Below, one piece after another: positions 31,026-43,030 of a stretch of 64,000 nt of DNA. The notes below the pieces were generated by a model. It saw only the letters and a list, made by a program, of their open reading frames with translations, was not told the origin of the DNA and made no database searches. Where the stretch lies: the NCBI GenBank assembly GCA_023101885.1, contig JALPQD010000402.1:1133017-1197016 (forward strand), written 5' to 3'. Each line of letters starts with the position of its first letter. The first letter of the stretch is position 1. This DNA comes from Typhlomys cinereus. Its lineage: Eukaryota; Chordata; Mammalia; Rodentia; Platacanthomyidae. The translations under genes and the position numbers were made by a program.

Positions 31026-31265
31026 TAAAAATTATATGCATATGTAGCATGTATGCATATGTGTGTATGATGTGTGTATATAATATGTATATGTAGCATG
31101 TGTGTATGTGACGTGTGTATGATGTGTATGTCATTGTATGCATATGATATGTATATATGATGTGAGAGTGTGACATGTATGTGGCATGTGTGCATGTCTT
31201 TCATGCATATGATATGTGTGATGTGTGTATGTAGTGTACATGTATCACTGTGTGTATGGCATATA
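31026..31265. repeat. TATG/TGTG-rich cryptic repeat
   Basis: Degenerate GTATGTATGA, TGTGTATGTG and ATATGTATAT units over about 240 bases. Confidence 0.7.
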
Positions 31266-31604
31266 GAGATTAGAAGACAACTTTGTGGAGTTTGTTCTCC
31301 TTCTACCTTGTGTGTTCCAAGAACTGAACTCAATCACCATCCTTATATTGATGGTCCTAAACTTTTGATGCTAATATTGCAGCAATGAATAGTTTCTTTA
31401 TTGCTTCAGTATCTTTATTTCAACCTCCTACCACTAAGTATGGAAAGGTGCTTTCTGTTGCTCTAGAATTCTAAGTCTCATGGTCAAAGGGTTCATGACA
31501 TTTATAAATAGATGCTGAATCTTATTTTTCTCACCTGGAAGCAATGCTTCCTTTTGCTTTCAAATTTTTAAATTTTTTGTCTCTGTGACCAGATAGGTCT
31601 TTCT

Positions 31605-31903
31605 TTTTTTAAAAATTTATTATTTATTCAATTGTGTGTGTATGTGTGTGTGTGCATGTGTATGTATGTGTGTGTATGTATATGTGTGTGTAGAACCACG
31701 GGCGAATTCGGGAGCCACCATGGACTGCCTCCACCTCCTCCTTGTTTACTCTGCCCGGGGATTCACAGGCTCCGCCCTACCAGGACCAGAAATTCAGGCC
31801 GCCCCTGCTTCCACCCAGCGTCTATACGTGGGGTCTAGTATCCAAACTCAGGACCTTCGGACTGCAAGGCAGAGGCTTAACCTCTGAGCCACCTCTCCAG
31901 CCC
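31605..31903 (-). mobile_element. Young SINE, minus, with target-site duplication
   Basis: The reverse complement starts GGGCTGGAGAGGTGGCTCAGAGG; its (CA)n appears as a GT-rich tract at 31635-31692. Flanked by CCAGATAGGTCTTTCT ending at 31604 and starting at 31904. Confidence 0.9.
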
Positions 31904-32099
31904 CCAGATAGGTCTTTCTATATACACCGAGAGTGTACATTTGCTTTCTGTTGTACATTTTTTCTATAAAAAATTATGCAGCTTAATTTTATTTTTATCA
32001 CAAACTGAGAGAACAAACACTACCACTACCAATTTGATTAATAAACAGAACATTGTCGTCTCCACATTCTACTTTCTGTTACTTTCAGTCATGGTTCAA

Positions 32100-32350
32100 T
32101 ATGAATTGCCCCCCACAGACTCTTACGTTTGCATCTTTGGCTGGTGTTGATGTTTGGGAAAGTTGTGGCACATTTAGGGAGTGGAGCCTTGCTGGAAGAA
32201 TGCATGTCACAGGGGGCAGACCTTAAGGTTTGGTAACCCAGCCCTGCTTCTTTCATCATATTCGGTCCCTCTGCCTTCCTGATAGTTTCAGCAACCTGAA
32301 CCAGCCTCCTGTTTCAGCTTCTAGCCATGTCTTCACCTATATGGATGATG
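32100..32350 (+). repeat. Old interspersed repeat, partner of 5020-5345
   Basis: GTGGAGCCTTGCTGGAAGAATGCATGTCAC, then CTTAAGGTTTGGTAACCCAGCCCTG and GAACCAGCCTCCTG in the same order as at 5.1 kb. Confidence 0.5.
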
Positions 32351-32413
32351 GGAGGGAATAACAATAAATATTACATTGTAATTAGCTTAAATTTTTAAAG
32401 AAATTTTAAATTT

Positions 32414-32540
32414 AAAAAAAATTTAGAGGGGTGAGGGGAGGGGGAGCAGGGGGTTCGGGCGGAGGAGGAGGGAGGGAGGGAACTGGTATACTATTAAGTT
32501 TGTATGAGCTGAAATAATAATAAAAATGTATAAAAAAAGA
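32414..32540 (+). mobile_element. Very short LINE-1 3' end
   Basis: Only the polypurine tract (32427-32480), ACTATTAAGTTTGTATGAGCTG and the A-rich tail; identical in design to the ends at 1.8 and 2.3 kb. Truncated to about 125 bp. Confidence 0.85.
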
Positions 32541-32721
32541 AATGAATTGATATACTTAAAAAATTTAGTTTGGTTTTCTTTGTAGGGGTGGGTTCCATTA
32601 AAATTTATGTGAAATAATGGTATTTCCTTTACACATATCATACTTTGGCCAAATTCGCCCTCATTTCCCTCTCTTGTTCCCTTCTATACGTCTCCTTCCT
32701 CTTCCCAAATGGTCCCTGAGA

Positions 32722-33045
32722 TAGTATCAGTTGTCAGCTTGACAGATCTAGAGTCACTTGTGAGAAAAGCCACTATATATGCCCTAGGAGGGATTGTATT
32801 GATTATGTTCATTCATATAGGAAGGCTCAGACTAAAAGTGAGCAGCATTATTCCCTGGGCTTGAGCTCCTGAATTGAACATATACATTCAAGCTCTCTGC
32901 TTTCTGAGTGTGGATGCCATGTGACCAACTGCCTTAGGCTCTTGCTGCCTTGACTTCTTCACCATGATGGACTGTAAACTTGAACTGCAAGTTGCTTTGG
33001 TCAGGTATTTTATCACAGCAACAGAGGAGAGACTAATCCCATTTC
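32722..33045 (+). repeat. Interspersed repeat (TTGTCAGCTTGACAG start)
   Basis: Runs from TATCAGTTGTCAGCTTGACAG to TATTTTATCACAGCAACAGAGGAGAGACTAA, with ACCATGATGGACTGTAAACTTGAACTG before the end. It looks like a complete member of the family seen at 16.9 and 54.5 kb. Confidence 0.55.
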
Positions 33046-33329
33046 TACATTCTTAATCATATTTTATGTGTGTGTAGGTACACACATATACAGATGTATA
33101 AAAATACTGTGTCTTTGGTATGTGTCTTCCTTTATAAAATACTTGCAAAATCTGCCCAGAATAATGAGTGTGAGACTCTCAGCTAGATGATGCTCTTTGT
33201 GTGAAAAACAATGTTGTGCTTGTCTGATTCCATTTATTATGTATTTATTTATGAATGTATTTGTCATTAATTATAACAATGTATTCTAATTGGCATCTAT
33301 AAAGTTTCTGGCTTGGGCAATTTTTAATT

Positions 33330-33900
33330 TACTTTTATTCTTTTAAAATTTCATATTCAGTACCATGAATTTTTGTCATTTTTTACTCATTTCCCAATCC
33401 CATCCTCCTCTCTTACTTCCATTCCAAACCTTCTTCCCAACCAATTTCCCTCCTAGTTTCATGTTTTTTTGCATATATGACCCACTGAGTTTTATCTGAG
33501 TTGCCTTTGACAGCTTGTGCCTTACCAGAGCATAAATAATAGACCAATGGGCAGACCACTGAAGAAAGTAGCTCCACTTCCCCTCTTATTTTTGTTCTTT
33601 AAAGTTCTATACATCAATTCTATACATGAATACAATAAATTTATGCTAGTTTCATTCCTTGTTGCCCAATCCCATCCCCCACACTCTTCCCACTGCAAAC
33701 CTTGGTCTCCTTAACCAGTCTCCCTCCTACTTACACATCTTTTGCATGTGTGTGGCCCTCTGATTTTCATCTGGGTTGTCTTTAATGACAAATGTCTGAG
33801 CATGTTCTGGAGCACAGATGCTATATCAGTGGGTATAAGTCATTGAAGAAAGCAGCACCCTTTCCCTGATCCTGCATTAATTCTCACTAGTCTCTAAGGA
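33330..33900 (-). mobile_element. Two adjacent old LINE-1 3' ends
   Basis: Two successive blocks (33350-33540 and 33600-33790) each run AATTTCAT / ATACAATAAATTTATGC, a pyrimidine stretch with CCCAATCCCATCC, then TTTGCATAT/GTG and CTGAG/ATTTT..CTG.GTTG.C. They appear to be separate insertions. Confidence 0.45.
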
Positions 33901-34124
33901 AGGTGTATAACCTCTTGAGATCTTCCCCCTTCTGTGGTAAAATGTCAATAGGCCAAATCTTATGCAGGTCTTGTGGAATTGGACCCAGCCACAGTGAGTT
34001 TACAGGTGTCGTGGCCCAACTATCAATGCACTAAATATTTGAATGCATATCCATTGATGAGTTCTGCCCCTCTTGCACACCTCAAGTCCCTTGAGTAAAC
34101 ATGACACAATAATACATGGACTCT

Positions 34125-34545
34125 GCCGCAGTTTCTCTATCTGATGCTGAGACAACACTCAGGCTCAAGCTTAAGGGAGAAAAAGATGTATTTGGCTTAC
34201 AGTTCCAGAGAAATACAGTCCATTATGTCAAGGAGGATATGACAAGCAGCATAAGCTGAAAGGAATTTAAGCCACATCTGTCACAGAGGGGTGAAAAGGC
34301 TGGGTTCTGATGTGGCAGGAGGAAAGACAAGTTGCCAGTACAGGGCTAGAGATCCAGAATTTTCTGTCTTTTGATTTCTTTTATCTGGTCTGCTACTGGG
34401 AGGTTCCATTCAGATTTAGGGTTGGTCTTTGTGTTGCACATATCTTAATCCAGATAATGTCTCCAGATGGTCTGCCAACTAATCCATTAGTTAATCCCGG
34501 GTATTGTCAAATTGACAGCCAAGATTAATTATCACAGACTTCATA
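34125..34545. repeat. Interspersed repeat, family D
   Basis: GCCGCAGTTTCTCTATCTGATGCTGAGACAACACTCAGGCTCAAGC, then GTATTTGGCTTACAGTTCCAGAG; shared with 55.28 and 59.27 kb. The right part resembles the inverted TGTCAA family. Confidence 0.5.
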
Positions 34546-34629
34546 CACGTCCATCATTGACTTTAACTCAACTCTAGATTATTATAACACCAAACACAAT
34601 GCAAACACCCTAAAGAGTTTCTGTATTGC

Positions 34630-35400
34630 TTTTTTCTTTATTTCTTTTATATTTTCATAAAAGTATATATTATACATTGAACCTATCCTCTCCATCTTCC
34701 CCCATCCACCCTTTTTGTTTTCCCCCCACCCCATTAGTCTTCCTCTTTCCCCTTAGAAAGTTTCACTTATACTTTCATGTCCCATCTCAAGCATGATTTT
34801 ATGTATCTAAAATCTAGGAACTACAAATGAGGACATGTACATTCATTGTCTTTCTGAGACTAACAGTTCATGTAAGACAATTATCTCCAGTCGTGTCCAT
34901 TTTCCTGCAAGTGGCATAACTGTATTCTTCTTAATGGCTGGAAAGTTTCTCATGTTTTCCTTTGTTGATAGATGACTGGATGGATTCCAAAACATATTTC
35001 TCATAACTAGTGCTATAGAAAACATAGATGCACAAGGGTCTCTGAAACATTGGGCAAATTGCAAAGAGCTATGTAGCTATATCATATATGAATCTATTTA
35101 GGATTTTTATGAAATCTCCATACTGACTTCCAAAGTATCTGGACTAGTTTATCTCTCCACCTGCTGTCAGTGGATAGATAAGGCTTTCTTTTTCTTACAT
35201 TCTTTCCAGTATTTGCTATTTTTCATTTTCTGACTAGAGTGAGATGGATCTCACTATAGTTTTGATTTCCATTTCTGTGATTCCCAGTGAGGCTGAAACA
35301 TTTTTCCATATGTTTATCCAAACTTCAACTTTTGAGAACTCTCTGTTCAGCTTCTTAATTCATTTGCTGATTGTTTTGGTTAATCGCTTCTTCCTTTTTG
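34630..35400 (-). pseudogene. Ancient LINE-1 ORF2 C-terminal remnant
   Basis: The minus-strand frame at 34843-35064 retains MRNMFWNPSS, KKNTVMPLAGKW and LEIIVLHE, a decayed version of the WNQPKCPTVDEW, IKKDELLEFAGKW and LETIILNE stretch of copies A and B. Sequence at 35100-35330 matches the adjoining ORF2 region. It is far more diverged than A or B. Confidence 0.8.
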
Positions 35401-35429
35401 GCTTTATTATTCTTTAAGAGTTTTATTCA

Positions 35430-35720
35430 CATATAGAGCAGCATTCAAAATGAAAGCACATCCCTACTCATGAATTCACCAAACTCCCCTAGAAGTTGCT
35501 TACAGCTTTTCCTCATCTTGGGGAAAGCATCCGCCACAAAAAATAAAATTCGTTAGTTTCAGGAACCTCTAAAAAGCTGTTAATTTGATGAGCCTGCCTC
35601 TAGAATGGGATGTTTCAAATTGCTTCACAACACCTTCCTTAGTTTAGACTGGGGACAAAAATCTAAGATGACATTAAGCTATGCCCAGAGGAAAAAAATA
35701 CCATACAATCCAGTAAAACA
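35430..35720 (-). mobile_element. LTR-like family C fragment
   Basis: TAGTTTCAGGAACCTC..AAAAGCTGTTAATTTG, GGGATGTTTCAAATTG and GACATTAAGCTATGCCCAGAGG match the right half of the element at 58.9-59.1 kb. Confidence 0.5.
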
Positions 35721-36845
35721 ATAATAATGAGTTCTCCTTTCCACATCCATGAGTCCCTAACCAGGTTTACAGTACCAGAAATGAGTTCCTTCCTAAGGAG
35801 TAGGCCTTAAATTCAATCAGAAAGAAGTTGGTTACCCCTATAATAGTCATGCTACTTTTGCACTGATATGTGCATATCATCACAGTAGTTCTTATTGTAG
35901 CTCATAGGATTCATCCCTAAATAAAACTGATGGTGGCTTTTCTCCTCCAGCAGTGTGCATAGTACTTTCTGTCTGATATTATGCAAGCTAATAGCATGGA
36001 GAAACTCTTCAGATCAGTTCCAGTTTGATTTCTTCATGTTCTTTGATCAAAGTAGGCCTTTTTTCTTTTGATCAGGAGGATCTGGCAAGCCACTCAGAGC
36101 AATAGTAATAGTTATATTGCTTGGGAGAGGGTATCTCTGTGGAATCCCTAACCAACAGTCATATGGAAATATCATATACCTGGTGTTGGGAGTTTTGTGT
36201 GGTTGCCCATATTTTCTGGGCAGAGCTTCTCAAGGTAGTTTTAGTGATACATAGTCTCACTCTCTCTGAGTAGCGCCTGTAGTGCGTATATCCAGCTTTG
36301 AGTCTTCAGCACACTAGCATATATTAGTGTTTAGATACTTCTGAGCTTCTCTGTCTTAGACATATTTGCCAACCTGAAGTTCAAAGAGGTCTATAGATTA
36401 AGGAAACCAGTTGCTGCAACTTGAGTTGTCTGAGAAGACTCTCCTATGAGATTCAGCATAGAAGGGAACCACCAGGAAGGTCTGATTGCCTTGTTCTTTG
36501 GGATACCTTTGGATTTTAGACTCTGAGTAGGTCATCCACTTCTCCTTTCCCTGTGAACAGGGGACAGAACTTGGGGTTAGGGAGACTTGGGGGTACATCA
36601 TGTCTGCAGCAGCTAAAGATGCTTAATTGGCAACTGAGTGGATGGGACCATTCTCTGGACAAGTAGATAAGGTGGTATTGTAAAACAACTAAAGGAACAA
36701 GGGATTTTATTTTGGCTTATGATTAGTTCAGCTTACCAGGAGAGTCTACACCAATACTGTGGACTGAGGGAACTGGTCACACCGTATTTATATATCCACA
36801 GAACTACTGAGAGAGGAATAATCCTCACTTACCAAACTAGCATGA
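35721..36845. other. No gene recognised
   Basis: Mixed sequence with no open frame of note and no repeat I can name. Confidence 0.35.
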
Positions 36846-37265
36846 CTGATCAAGTATACAGAAAGATGCTAACTTTCTTAACCAGTTCCCTCTGTCTTAT
36901 TCACCTGCCCATGACCAGTCCCACCTATAATGAGTTGGGCCTTAGCCATCAATCTCCTGCGGGCTTGCTTGGGGCTAAACTCAACCACTAATTCTTTATA
37001 AATGTGCCCAGTGCTCAAACCCTCAACCATTGGTTGACACCTATGTCTGGCTATGAAATAAATAAAGAGTCGAGTCAGTAGTTTGGCATATAGGTAGAAA
37101 TATGCCCCTTTCTCAGTGGTTCCGGTGAATGTGGTGTGACTAGTTCCCTCGGCTCCTGATGCCATGATGATGAACTATAACCAAGAATTATAAGCGGGAA
37201 TAAATCCCTTGTTTCTCTAAGTTTTGAGTTCTGTATTTGTTCAGCAACCAGAAAGTAAACCTAAA
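36846..37265. repeat. Dispersed repeats
   Basis: 36.88-36.93 kb resembles the CATGACCAGTCCCACC segment of the TGTCAA family. 37.08-37.26 kb matches the CTCAGTGGTTCCGGTGAATGTGGTGTGACTAGTTCCCTCGGCTCCTG family, including CCAAGAATTATAAGCGGGAATAAATCCC. Confidence 0.45.
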
Positions 37266-37734
37266 ACAATGTGTCAACATGTCCTATCCCTGTAGAGCTC
37301 CTCCTGGCTGATAATATTAACAGTCACTTGGTCATAAATATCTCTGTCATAAGTGTGGCCAAGAACCATGCGAAGGTCTCTTCACCAAATGGGCATGTGC
37401 CAGCTCTGATCAACCTGACTCAACTTGATTGAGGGGAAGTCCCTGCAAATGTGTCAACATGTCTATCTGAGATTTTTAGCTTCATTTCCATTCCTAGAGA
37501 AATCCCAGTCATACCGCCAATCCTGGTATATCTCAGATGAGACAGGAGCATATACTCTGATTCCCGAGAGCAAGGCTTATTAGTGCCAGGTGTGTTAGGT
37601 CAAACATAGGGTGTGTCGCTGCCTACCTCACCAAGAATCCACACTCACTTAAGTGTCCAGTTGTGGGCCTGGCCTGTAATGAGCATCCTGGTTCTGAACA
37701 AGTGTTGATACTCACTCCTCTTTTTTTCTCCTCC

Positions 37735-37744
37735 CACAGGTGTA

Positions 37745-37787
<43 letters not shown>

Positions 37788-38072
37788 GTGTGCATGTGTG
37801 TCCGTGTCTGTGTCTGTGTGTCTGTGTATATTGCTTATCAAAGGGCACTATGTGTGCCTGTGGAAGCCCAATGGTGACTTCAGCAATTATCTTGGATTGC
37901 CGTATCTCCTTTTTTTTTGTTCTGGGGTTTCCCATGCTCTGCCTGCCAGGGCTGGAAGCGCAGGCATTGCCATTTCCACCTAGAGATTTTACATGGGATC
38001 TTGGGTCCAAACTCAGGTCCTTCTGCTTGCAAGGCAAAGGCCCTAACCCCTGATTCATCTCTCCAACCTCTT
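37735..38072 (-). mobile_element. SINE, minus, with (GT)n
   Basis: (GT)n at 37748-37782, body, then CCTAACCCCTGATTCATCTCTCCAACCTC, the reversed SINE head. Confidence 0.75.
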
Positions 38073-38499
38073 AGACTCCCTCCTCTTGTCACCTGAGGCT
38101 TACAGACCTCTCACTTAACCCCACCTAAGTAGAGAAGCATATAATCTGCATGTTCAGGGATTGGTTCTCTGCCACACCGAGGTTTTCAGAGTAAGAACAC
38201 ATTGAATCAATTCTGTACACCATGGGGCTTTCAAGGTCTTGACAGGACAGGTAGATGTGTGGGATGATGTCTTGAGCAGTCCAGGCAAGTGACCAGACTG
38301 TGACTTCCTCCTGACTTTCTCACAAAAAAAATAAAAGCAGAAGCAGCTCCTTTCCTTGAACCTGTCTTACTTCTGACCTCATTGTGGTAAGAAATTATTC
38401 ACACTATGACTAGTGTGTGCAGCTTTGTAATTCCCTCAACTAGTGTTCAACAGCAGATGCCACATTCAAATGGGTCACTGGATTCTGTCTTTGCACTTG

Positions 38500-38500
38500 C

Positions 38501-38554
<54 letters not shown>

Positions 38555-38793
38555 CTGAGGGCATGTTAGTGTGTGCGCCTGTGGAGACCCAAGGGTGACT
38601 TCAGAATTACCCTGGATTGTTCTACCTCTTTATTGCTTTGCTCTGGGATTTCCCAGGTTCCACCTTTCAGAGTTGGAATTACAGACTGCTGCAATATCTG
38701 GCCTGCACTTTTATGTAGGATCTGGGGAGCTGAACACAGGTTCCTTTGCTTTTGAGGCGAAGGCTGTAAACCCTGAGCCACTTCCCCAGCTTC
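38500..38793 (-). mobile_element. SINE, minus, with (GT)n
   Basis: (GT)n at 38503-38552, GGAGACCCAAGGGTGACTTC, and a reversed head GAGCCACTTCCCCAGC at the right. Confidence 0.75.
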
Positions 38794-39430
38794 TTAGTCA
38801 TTTTTCCTATTACCTGTATACCTTCCCACAAATTATCTGACATCAATCATATGCATGCTCAATTATACATACCCATGAGATGGTAAATAGGGGGTTTTCT
38901 CTAAAATGTTATTTGAAGGCACATTTTAGCCTTATTTGCATGGGCCCCCAAACACCAATTCAGGGCAGATAGGTTCCAGCTCCTCTATTCTTCATACTGG
39001 CATGTATTAGGAAATACATTTGCATAGAAATTAAATTTGATGGTTACTAAGGAAGGAGAAACTTATTCAACATTGCTTAGAGAAGAGCACATATGTAGCC
39101 CAATACAGGTGGAGGAATATGGAATTGCTAGATATATTGCTCAGAGAAGAAGTGTATATGCACAATTCATGCAAGTAAAATCTTAAGCTGCTAAGTGTAT
39201 TACCAGAAGTGGTTAGGTTGGTTGAATGTGCCGAACCTATATCAAAAGGAAATCCCAGATTCCTAGAATGTTCCCTATGTTTGCCTGCCTCTCCCCTCCA
39301 GAGCGGTGCATTCATTCCCAATGATGAACACAGGATACATCGCTGTCACCCAGGAGCTACACCTCACTCTAGATTCATGCTGTGTTGTGCAGCCCACTGG
39401 GTTTGGAACATCTAGCAAAATAGATACACT
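38794..39430. other. No feature recognised
   Basis: Moderately AT-rich sequence with short, overlapping open frames and no repeat I can name. Confidence 0.35.
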
Positions 39431-39640
39431 GCTGGGAAATCTGTTTGCATACATGGTGACCTGGGTTTGATCTCCAGAAGCCCATATGATGGAAGGAGAG
39501 AACCAACTTCTGAAAGTTGTTCTCTGACCTCTACCCAGGTGCAACAAAACATGCAAGTGCTCGCTCTCTCTCCTCTCTCTCTTTCTCTTCTTTCTCTCTT
39601 TCTTTCTCTCTCTTCTTAAATAAATAAATAAATGTTCTGA
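39430..39640 (+). mobile_element. SINE of the CCAACTTCTGAAAGTTG subfamily
   Basis: GGTTTGATCTCCAGAAGCCCATATGATGGAAGGAGAG and CCTCTGACCTCTACCC; tail of CT-rich sequence and AAATAAATAAATAAATG. Its head is degraded. Confidence 0.6.
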
Positions 39641-39911
39641 AAAATAAGTGTTTAGAAGATGGCTTGATGTGAGGTCCATTCAGCAAAACAAAAGTAGTAC
39701 GTTCTCCCCTAGAATCTTTGACCTCTTTGTCCATGGGCTTATATCCTTATTACTGGCCAATTTGATAAGCACATGCTAAAATACAAGTGGCTTCAAACAA
39801 GATGATTCTGTTTCTTAAATGACCAATGCAGTTTGCTTGGAAAAAATCTGAATTTTTTCGGCAGCAGAAAAAGAGAAAGAGCAGAGAATGAGTGCTTATC
39901 TATAAGTCACT

Positions 39912-40048
39912 AGTGACCCAGGAGTTGTGGCAGAGGGCTACAGTGAAATGCTTGGGAGGCTGAGGCAGGAGGATTTCAAGTTCTAATTCAGCCTGAGTTA
40001 CATAGCAAGACCCTATCCAAAATAAAATAAAATAAAGTAAAATAAAAT
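39912..40048 (+). mobile_element. B1-like SINE
   Basis: GCTTGGGAGGCTGAGGCAGGAGGATTTCAAGTTC and GTTACATAGCAAGACCCTATC are the 7SL-derived B1 core, with an AAAATAAAATAAA tail. Confidence 0.85.
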
Positions 40049-40049
40049 A

Positions 40050-40380
40050 AGATCTGGAAAAATGGCTCTGGAGTAAAAACCTTTGCCTCCTAAGTAAAAA
40101 ATCCCAAGTTTGGATCTCCAGATCCCATATAAAAATGTCAGGTGGATATGGTTGCAGCCTGCAATTCTGATCCTGGAAGGGAGAACCTGGGAAACCTTAC
40201 AGCAGAGCAACAAGGATATAGAGCAGTCCAGAGTAATTTTCGAAGTCACCCTAGGGCCTCCACAGACACATACACTCAAGTGCCCTCTGATACACACACA
40301 TACACACATGTACAATAGATATATAGATAGACAGACCGATAGACAGACAGACAGATAGACAGATGGACAGAAACAGAAAG
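40050..40380 (+). mobile_element. SINE ending in CAGA/TAGA repeat
   Basis: GATCTGGAAAAATGGCTCTGG head, GTTTGGATCTCCAGATCCC, and a body with AGCAGTCCAGAGTAATTTTCG; its tail contains (TAGA/CAGA)n at 40318-40372. Confidence 0.7.
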
Positions 40381-41365
40381 TCACTGTCCTAAAGTGACAT
40401 GCATTGCTTCTGCTTAAATTTCTTGGTACTAAGTAATCACTTTGGTCACACACAGATGCAGTAGAAACTAAAACATAGTCCTTGGAGGGGTCATTTCCTA
40501 GAAATTCTCCTGGCCAGTAGAAGAGGAAGGTATAACATTTGTTGTTCTGGTGACTAGCCACAGATCTGGGCTGCCTATGCAAAGAGAACACTGGATTAGT
40601 TACTTTCTGCATGGCTGTGTTGGAAGCAACTTAAGGGAGGATTTCTTCCAGAAGGAAGAGCCCACCATTGCAGGCATGATGGCTGAAAGGCATGGTCTCT
40701 GTTGGCAGCAGCTTTTCAAGGTGACTTATTCACATAGTGGTGGATCAGGAAACAAAGATAAGACTGGATGTGAGTCTCTGTCCATCATAGTAAGACACCA
40801 TGTCCCAACTATTCCACAGACTCCCCCAAAATAGCACCACCAGCCAGGAACTGGATTCTCAAAAGATAAACCAATGGGAGAACAGTTCACATTTATGCCA
40901 TAATGATTATTATGAAATTCTGCCCAAGCAGTCTCACCCTGTCTTGACCCAAATGCCCTAAGAATGAGTGATTCCTCTGTACTCAGTGGGGACTTGCCAA
41001 TTTGAAGTTCTAAACAACACCTAAGAGAGAAATTTCCAGAAGCTTTCCAGAGAACAGCACATATTTCAGCTAAAGCCGAATGACGTTTCCTTTGACCAAT
41101 AGAATCAAGGGTGTTGCTCTCTCTTCTCCCAACCTAGATTTTACCTGGAAAGGATTCTATATAACCTGTTCATTCTTCTATTTCTTAATGTGAAGGCCAG
41201 AATCCAAGGCTGGGCCACCACTGAGTATGCATCTTTCCCAAAATCCTGAATTATTTGTTACTATGAAAATTATTCATTTCTGGGACATTGTCCCTGATAC
41301 CCTGGGGTTCAAAATGTCCTCCTTCTCCTCCATCTACGGAAAAAAGGCATAAGGTGTCTGTGATT
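40381..41365. other. No gene recognised
   Basis: Unassigned sequence. The block 40800-40900 has a PCR-like resemblance to old dispersed repeats (CCACCAGCCAGGAACTGGATTC) but I cannot place it. Confidence 0.3.
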
Positions 41366-41840
41366 GTTAAATACAGGTGTCAGCTTGACAATTGCAGACT
41401 GAGCTTTGGGCATGTCTGTGAAGAATTGATAACTAAGGCAAGTCTTAAGCAAACCCACAGGAGATGGTTTAATTGACAGGAAAGACCCAGCACATAATGG
41501 GTGAGACTGTTCCTGGGCAGATGGATAAGATGCTGGGTGTTGGTAAGACCGAGGAATTCTAAGACTTTGAGCCCACTGCTGTTCTTTATCTGGTTCATTG
41601 AGTTGGCCTTCTTCAGCATACTTGGATAAACATGCTGTCTGACAAGTGAGGTTTGCCCCCTCTCAACAAGTCTTGGCCAGTTCCCACAACTTCTGGTATT
41701 GGTATGAGCTCTCCTCCAAGCTGGACTAACAACTGTAATCCAATAATTGTAAGCCACAATAAAGTCCCTCATTCCCATAAGCTGTTTTGTAATGAATTTT
41801 ATCAGCAACATGAAGGCAAACTGCTGCTGGGTCCAAGAGG
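41366..41840 (+). repeat. Interspersed repeat, TGTCAGCTTGACA to CAGCAACATGAAGG
   Basis: Nearly complete member of the common family: starts CAGGTGTCAGCTTGACAATTGCAGACTGAG, has AATGGGTGAGACTGTTCCTGGGCAGATGGATAAGATG, and ends TTTATCAGCAACATGAAGGC. Confidence 0.6.
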
Positions 41841-42007
41841 GATATAAAATTCTTATATGCTAGACAGTGATTCTGGAAAATAATTAGATTCTAAAAAGTT
41901 CTCACAAATTCCCAATGTGAATTTAAATTCCAAAATTATTCCCAAAGTTACCCTATCAGGCTCTGTTATTCCAACACCAGCACCCTTGATATGAACCAAT
42001 TGAAAAT

Positions 42008-42068
42008 AGTTTAAAGTCTTAGACTTTAACAGTTTAAAGTCTTAGACTTTAACAGTTTAAAGTCTTAG
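42008..42068. repeat. Tandem 23-bp repeat, each unit a hairpin
   Basis: Two and two-thirds copies of AGTTTAAAGTCTTAGACTTTAAC (42008-42030, 42031-42053, 42054-42068). Each full unit contains TTAAAGTC, three bases, then GACTTTAA, a perfect 8-bp inverted repeat. Confidence 0.97.
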
Positions 42069-42072
42069 AACA

Positions 42073-42129
<57 letters not shown>

Positions 42130-42360
42130 GGGGGGCACTTGACTCTATGTGCCTGTGGAAGCTTAAGGATGACATCTGAAATTATCCTGGCTCGCTCTAC
42201 CTCCTGACTTTGCTCTGGGGTTTCCTAGGCTCTGCCTTCCAGGACCAGAAATGAAAGCCATATTCACTTGGCATTTTTACATAGAACCTGGAGAATCTAG
42301 ACTTAGGTCCTATTTCTTAGGATGTAGAAGCTTAACTCCTGAGCCATCTCCCTAGCTGTA
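42073..42360 (-). mobile_element. SINE, minus, with (CT)n in its tail
   Basis: (CT)n at 42073-42126, body with CTCTGCCTTCCAGGACCAGAAATG, ending CTTAACTCCTGAGCCATCTCCCTAGC. Confidence 0.75.
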
Positions 42361-42755
42361 TGGCCCTGACTGTAACTGCTCAATGCTTCATTCAAAATCT
42401 AGGTTTTATGATACCTCTCGGTTCTTGGTTAGCCACTGGAAGCATGGACAGACAATGTCTTCCTGTTGCCCTCTCTCCTCTCCTAGAATTATTAAGTCCT
42501 ACAGCAAGGTTGCAAGCAGGATTTGGGTCTACAGAAAGACCTGTCTTCCCAGCCTCCCAGGCAGTGGCATGCTTCTCCACACCACAAAGGGAAAACCAGA
42601 AAGCAAATGCAATAGGAATCATGCAGCCTATTGCAGCCCTAGACTTGTGAAAACACTTGCACAGATGTGGCAATCAGTGGCTTCCTCACAACTCTATGTG
42701 GTTTTCTTTCTAAACACCAACACATGATTTGGTTTCTCCTCTTTTTAAACATTCT
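42361..42755. other. No feature recognised
   Basis: Unique-looking sequence with overlapping short frames on both strands. I see no splice sites or domain that would support a gene. Confidence 0.35.
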
Positions 42756-43030
42756 CGGGCTGGAGAGGTGGCTCAGGGGTTAAGCCTCTGCCTTGCAGGC
42801 AGAAGGTCCTGAGTTGGGATCCTAGACCCCACGGATAGACACTGGGCTGAAGCTGGGATGGCCTGTGTTTCTGATCCTGGTAGGGCAGAGCCTGTGAATC
42901 CTGGGGCAGAGTAAACAAAGGAGATGGAGGCAGTCCATGGTGGTTTCCGAATTCGTCCGTGGTTCTACACACATATACATACACACATGCGCACACACGC
43001 ATACATGCACAATTGAATAAATAATAAATT
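42756..43030 (+). mobile_element. Young-family SINE abutting LINE-1 copy B
   Basis: GGGCTGGAGAGGTGGCTCAGGGGTTAAGCC head, AGACCCCACGGATAGACACTGGG, TTCGTCCGTGGTTCTACACAC and CAATTGAATAAATAATAAA. The CA tract is short and mixed (CATACACACATGCGCAC). The LINE-1 3' end follows immediately. Confidence 0.85.

Noticed and set aside
42008..42068. CRISPR-like array
   Set aside because: Units are contiguous without spacers and the context is mammalian.
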